DNA of 64,000 nt from Alviniconcha marisindica. Taxonomy: Eukaryota > Mollusca > Gastropoda > Provannidae. Where the stretch lies: the NCBI GenBank assembly GCA_018857735.1, contig JABMCL010001987.1, positions 241,001-305,000 of the forward strand. Reading direction: 5' to 3'. The translations under genes and the position numbers were made by a program. Below, piece by piece: positions 61,843 through 64,000 of the stretch (positions within the stretch are counted from its first letter, which is position 1; each line of letters starts with the position of its first letter). Under the pieces are notes generated by a model. The model was not told the DNA's origin. It saw nothing but the letters and a program-made list of their open reading frames with translations, and made no database searches.

Positions 61843-63660
61843 TCAGCCGATGGACTCGGGCAAATTCCCGTCTGCGAGCGAGCCTCTCATCCCCGACATG
61901 ACCAACAGGAGGTCGAGGGAGCGAGACATTGCCGGAGTTTCTTCCTCATGGCCCGTCATACCATTGTAGAGGGCCGTGAGCGTGCGCAGGAAGGGGGCGC
62001 AGTCCGCACTCAGCTTGGCCTGAATCAGTCCCAGCATCAGTTTCCACAGGAAACCGTCGAAGGACGATGTCTCCTGCTGTAGGTCGACGTTGGTCTCGTT
62101 CAGTAACTTGGTCAGTTCCGTCGTGAGCCCGTCGGTTTTGGTGGTCTGCGCTTGGATTTTCTTCTCCAGAGCCTGGTTCTTTTGCTGCTCTAGGACCAGC
62201 TGGTACTGGAGGGCAGCCTGTTTCTCCACGCCTTTGGAGGACTTTTTCTTGTGCCTCCTCCTTCTTTTCTTGGTGGTTTTGGGGCTGTCTTACCCCTTGG
62301 TGTCGTCCGCCGTCAGGGAGTCCTCCATTCCGTCAGGTGACTCCAGGGTCATCGGAGGGGTGGACTCCAGCGGGCTGATGATCGGTCTCTCCCAGCAGGT
62401 GAGCTGATCGAGGCGGGCGGTCACTTCCTTAGAGTGGCCTCCTTTTGCCACAGACTGGGGTTTCCCGTCTGGGACTCTCGCCGCTGCCTGAGAGCTCTGT
62501 CCCGGGCGTGGGTTGATGGGGTTCTTCCTGCTGGGCCCCTGTTGGCCGTGCCTCCCTCGCTGCTACCCTCGCGTACGACACCGGAGTTCCAGTGTCCGCA
62601 GAGAGCGAGGACGGTGCTGTCCGGTCTCGCGACCAGCAGTTGTCCACTACGGTAGGGGCAGGCTGTGCAGGGGGCGGAGCCTTGGGTTTTAGTTCGTCGC
62701 GGGCCCTCTGCATGGCGACGTTGTAAGGAATGTAGGTCTTGCTCCTCACAGATTCTCCCTTTGGCGAATCTGCATTTCCGGGCAGCCCTTGTAGGCCGCC
62801 GAGTGGCGGCCATTGCAATTCACGCAGGAGAAGACCTGCGCGTCGCACTGTTCGTGCGAGTGCGAACCTTTCCCGCACTTGGAGCAGCGGGTCTGCTTTG
62901 CTCGACACTGTTGCTTGGAGTGCCCAAGGGTCTGACACTTGGTGCACCGTCTCACCGGTGCGGCAAAGGCCTGCACCGTGAACGGTGTGGCACCGAGCCA
63001 TACCTCACTGGGCAACTCCGTTGCTTCCAGGGAGATCTTGACGGCAAGAGAGGGCTCCTGCTTGCGGTTATTGAGTCTGGCGACCCCTGCTACGCGATGC
63101 CCTCCCGCTTCCAGATCTTGTCTTACGAGTTTCAGCTCGTCGCCACCCATGGGGATGGGCCCCACTACTCCCTCGACCACGGGTCGTGGAATCCGTCGGG
63201 CTGGCTTCGGAATTTTTGGTTCGGTTTTCCGGAGGGGTATTCCTGCCTCGGTTTAGGGGCAGGCTTGGTTTTCTGCACTATTGGTGCAGTCTTCGGCTTC
63301 TTGGCCGGTTGGGGGCTTTTCTTCCCCACGTTGTCATGGCCACTGGTGGCGGCCGGTATAATGGTGTCGGTTAGGCTGGCGGGAGGGGTGGTAGCCGTGT
63401 CGGCCATCACATCCTCTTCCACTCTGGTCATTTTGAGCGGAGTTCGAGAGTCCAGGCTCTCTCCCTCCGAGTTGGAGCTGTCGCTTGACAGCCGTCTCTT
63501 TCCTCGCTTGCGAGGGGTGATAAATTCGGACTCTAGGTCCTTTGGAGCCTCTGGGGGGTTTGCTGCCAGGTTCTGCCGGCTCTCTCCCCAGTGAGTCCTC
63601 TCGGCTCCCCGGTTCTTCCCTGGAGGGGGGTCCTTCTGGTGTTCCTCCATTCCCTAGCGG
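61843..63660 (-). pseudogene. LINE ORF1, second copy, with internal deletion
   Basis: The N-terminal region has ESEFITPRKRGKRRLSSDSS, absent from the first copy. The three knuckles are in one frame here (63180-62746: CTKCQTLGHSKQQC, CSKCGKGSHSHEQC, CVNCNGRHSAAYKGC). About 274 bp present in copy 1 (43212-43485) are missing at 63195, with CCG microhomology. The frame shifts again near 62755. The C-terminal coiled coil matches copy 1. Confidence 0.87.
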
Positions 63661-64000
63661 AAGGAGGGCTGCTTGGAGATATGGCTCTACCCAGTGGGTA
63701 GAGCTCGTCGCCACAACCACAGAAACGCTCGCACACTGATGTCCAGCGAACACAATCACTCACACACACTGATGTCCAGGGAACACAAACACCGCACCAC
63801 CCTCACACAATAACTACTCACCACAGTCAACAAAGCTATCTAAAAAGAAGGAACAAAGGCCACACTCAAAAACACGACGTACTGTATACACGCTTCAGAC
63901 ACAGGCTTCGGAGTCGCACACCACAGTTACAGCACAAAGGAACACAGCTGACACGAACAAAGAGAACTCTCTGGAGTTACTGCCAATCAGCTCACGAGAC
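63661..64000 (-). other. Probable 5' untranslated region of the I-type LINE
   Basis: Lies 5' of ORF1 in element sense. ACACTGATGTCCAG(G/C)GAACACAA occurs twice (63735 and 63766). It has no coding content and continues past the window. It may carry the internal promoter, which cannot be shown here. Confidence 0.5.

Larger units (their letters stand above)
60838..64000 (-). mobile_element. Second I-type LINE copy, lacking RT and RNase H; runs off the window
   Basis: Matches 40875-43700 of the first copy at high identity. It contains the 5' untranslated region, ORF1 and the endonuclease, then stops abruptly within KRVMYRHYSKDQ at 60838. It extends ORF1 further 5' than the first copy (an ATG-type start around 63650). 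Confidence 0.9.

Noticed and set aside
62665..63594. 309-codon + strand frame
   Set aside because: The same antisense shadow in the second LINE copy.

Overview
This is eukaryotic, intron-rich, repeat-rich DNA. Long dinucleotide runs, tRNA-headed SINEs, several non-LTR retrotransposon families and a Ty3/gypsy element fit a lophotrochozoan, most likely a gastropod or other mollusc. The organism is inferred from the type of repeats, not proven.

Region 1 (1-23,300, + strand) is the 3' two thirds of the cytosolic alanine-tRNA ligase gene (AARS1). Sixteen exons (815-22,724) join with consistent phases into 645 codons plus a stop. They cover the end of the catalytic and tRNA-recognition part, the editing domain with its zinc ligands, and the C-Ala domain. 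The striking point is the introns. Almost every one holds its own minisatellite, and many of these arrays begin or end exactly at an exon edge, so the repeat unit carries a copy of the splice site. At exons 3, 5, 8 and 15 the donor is copied downstream; at exons 10, 13, 14 and 16 the acceptor is copied upstream. The exon 3 donor is repeated more than 30 times. This is the most unusual feature of the window.

Region 2 (23,300-29,100) is intergenic: a 90-bp minisatellite (about 19 copies), dispersed repeat fragments and microsatellites. I recognise no gene here.

Region 3 (29,106-34,575, - strand) is a Ty3/gypsy-like LTR retrotransposon with a 164-bp LTR, polypurine tract, gag, protease and a long open RT-RNase H-integrase frame. 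It carries an in-frame stop in gag and a broken protease, and it sits inside a dispersed repeat.

Region 4 (34,576-47,350) is a transposon nest. A 1,179-bp DNA transposon with TTAA target duplications and a THAP-domain exon (Kolobok-like) lies inside an I-type LINE remnant, and the THAP exon is itself split by a SINE with a 12-bp target duplication. Next come a nearly complete but frameshifted I-type LINE (38,034-43,748, - strand) and a 1.3-kb tandem duplication.

Region 5 (47,770-57,020) holds a 1.35-kb minisatellite, LINE pieces and a candidate small gene on the - strand. The candidate has a TATA box at 53,650, a signal-peptide exon at 53,455-53,512 and a Thr/Ala/Pro-rich exon at 49,422-49,604. 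Splice sites and phases match, but it is incomplete in this window.

Region 6 (57,296-64,000) holds a LINE with one nonsense codon flanked by unusually long direct repeats, then a second copy of the I-type LINE that has lost its 3' half and runs off the window end.
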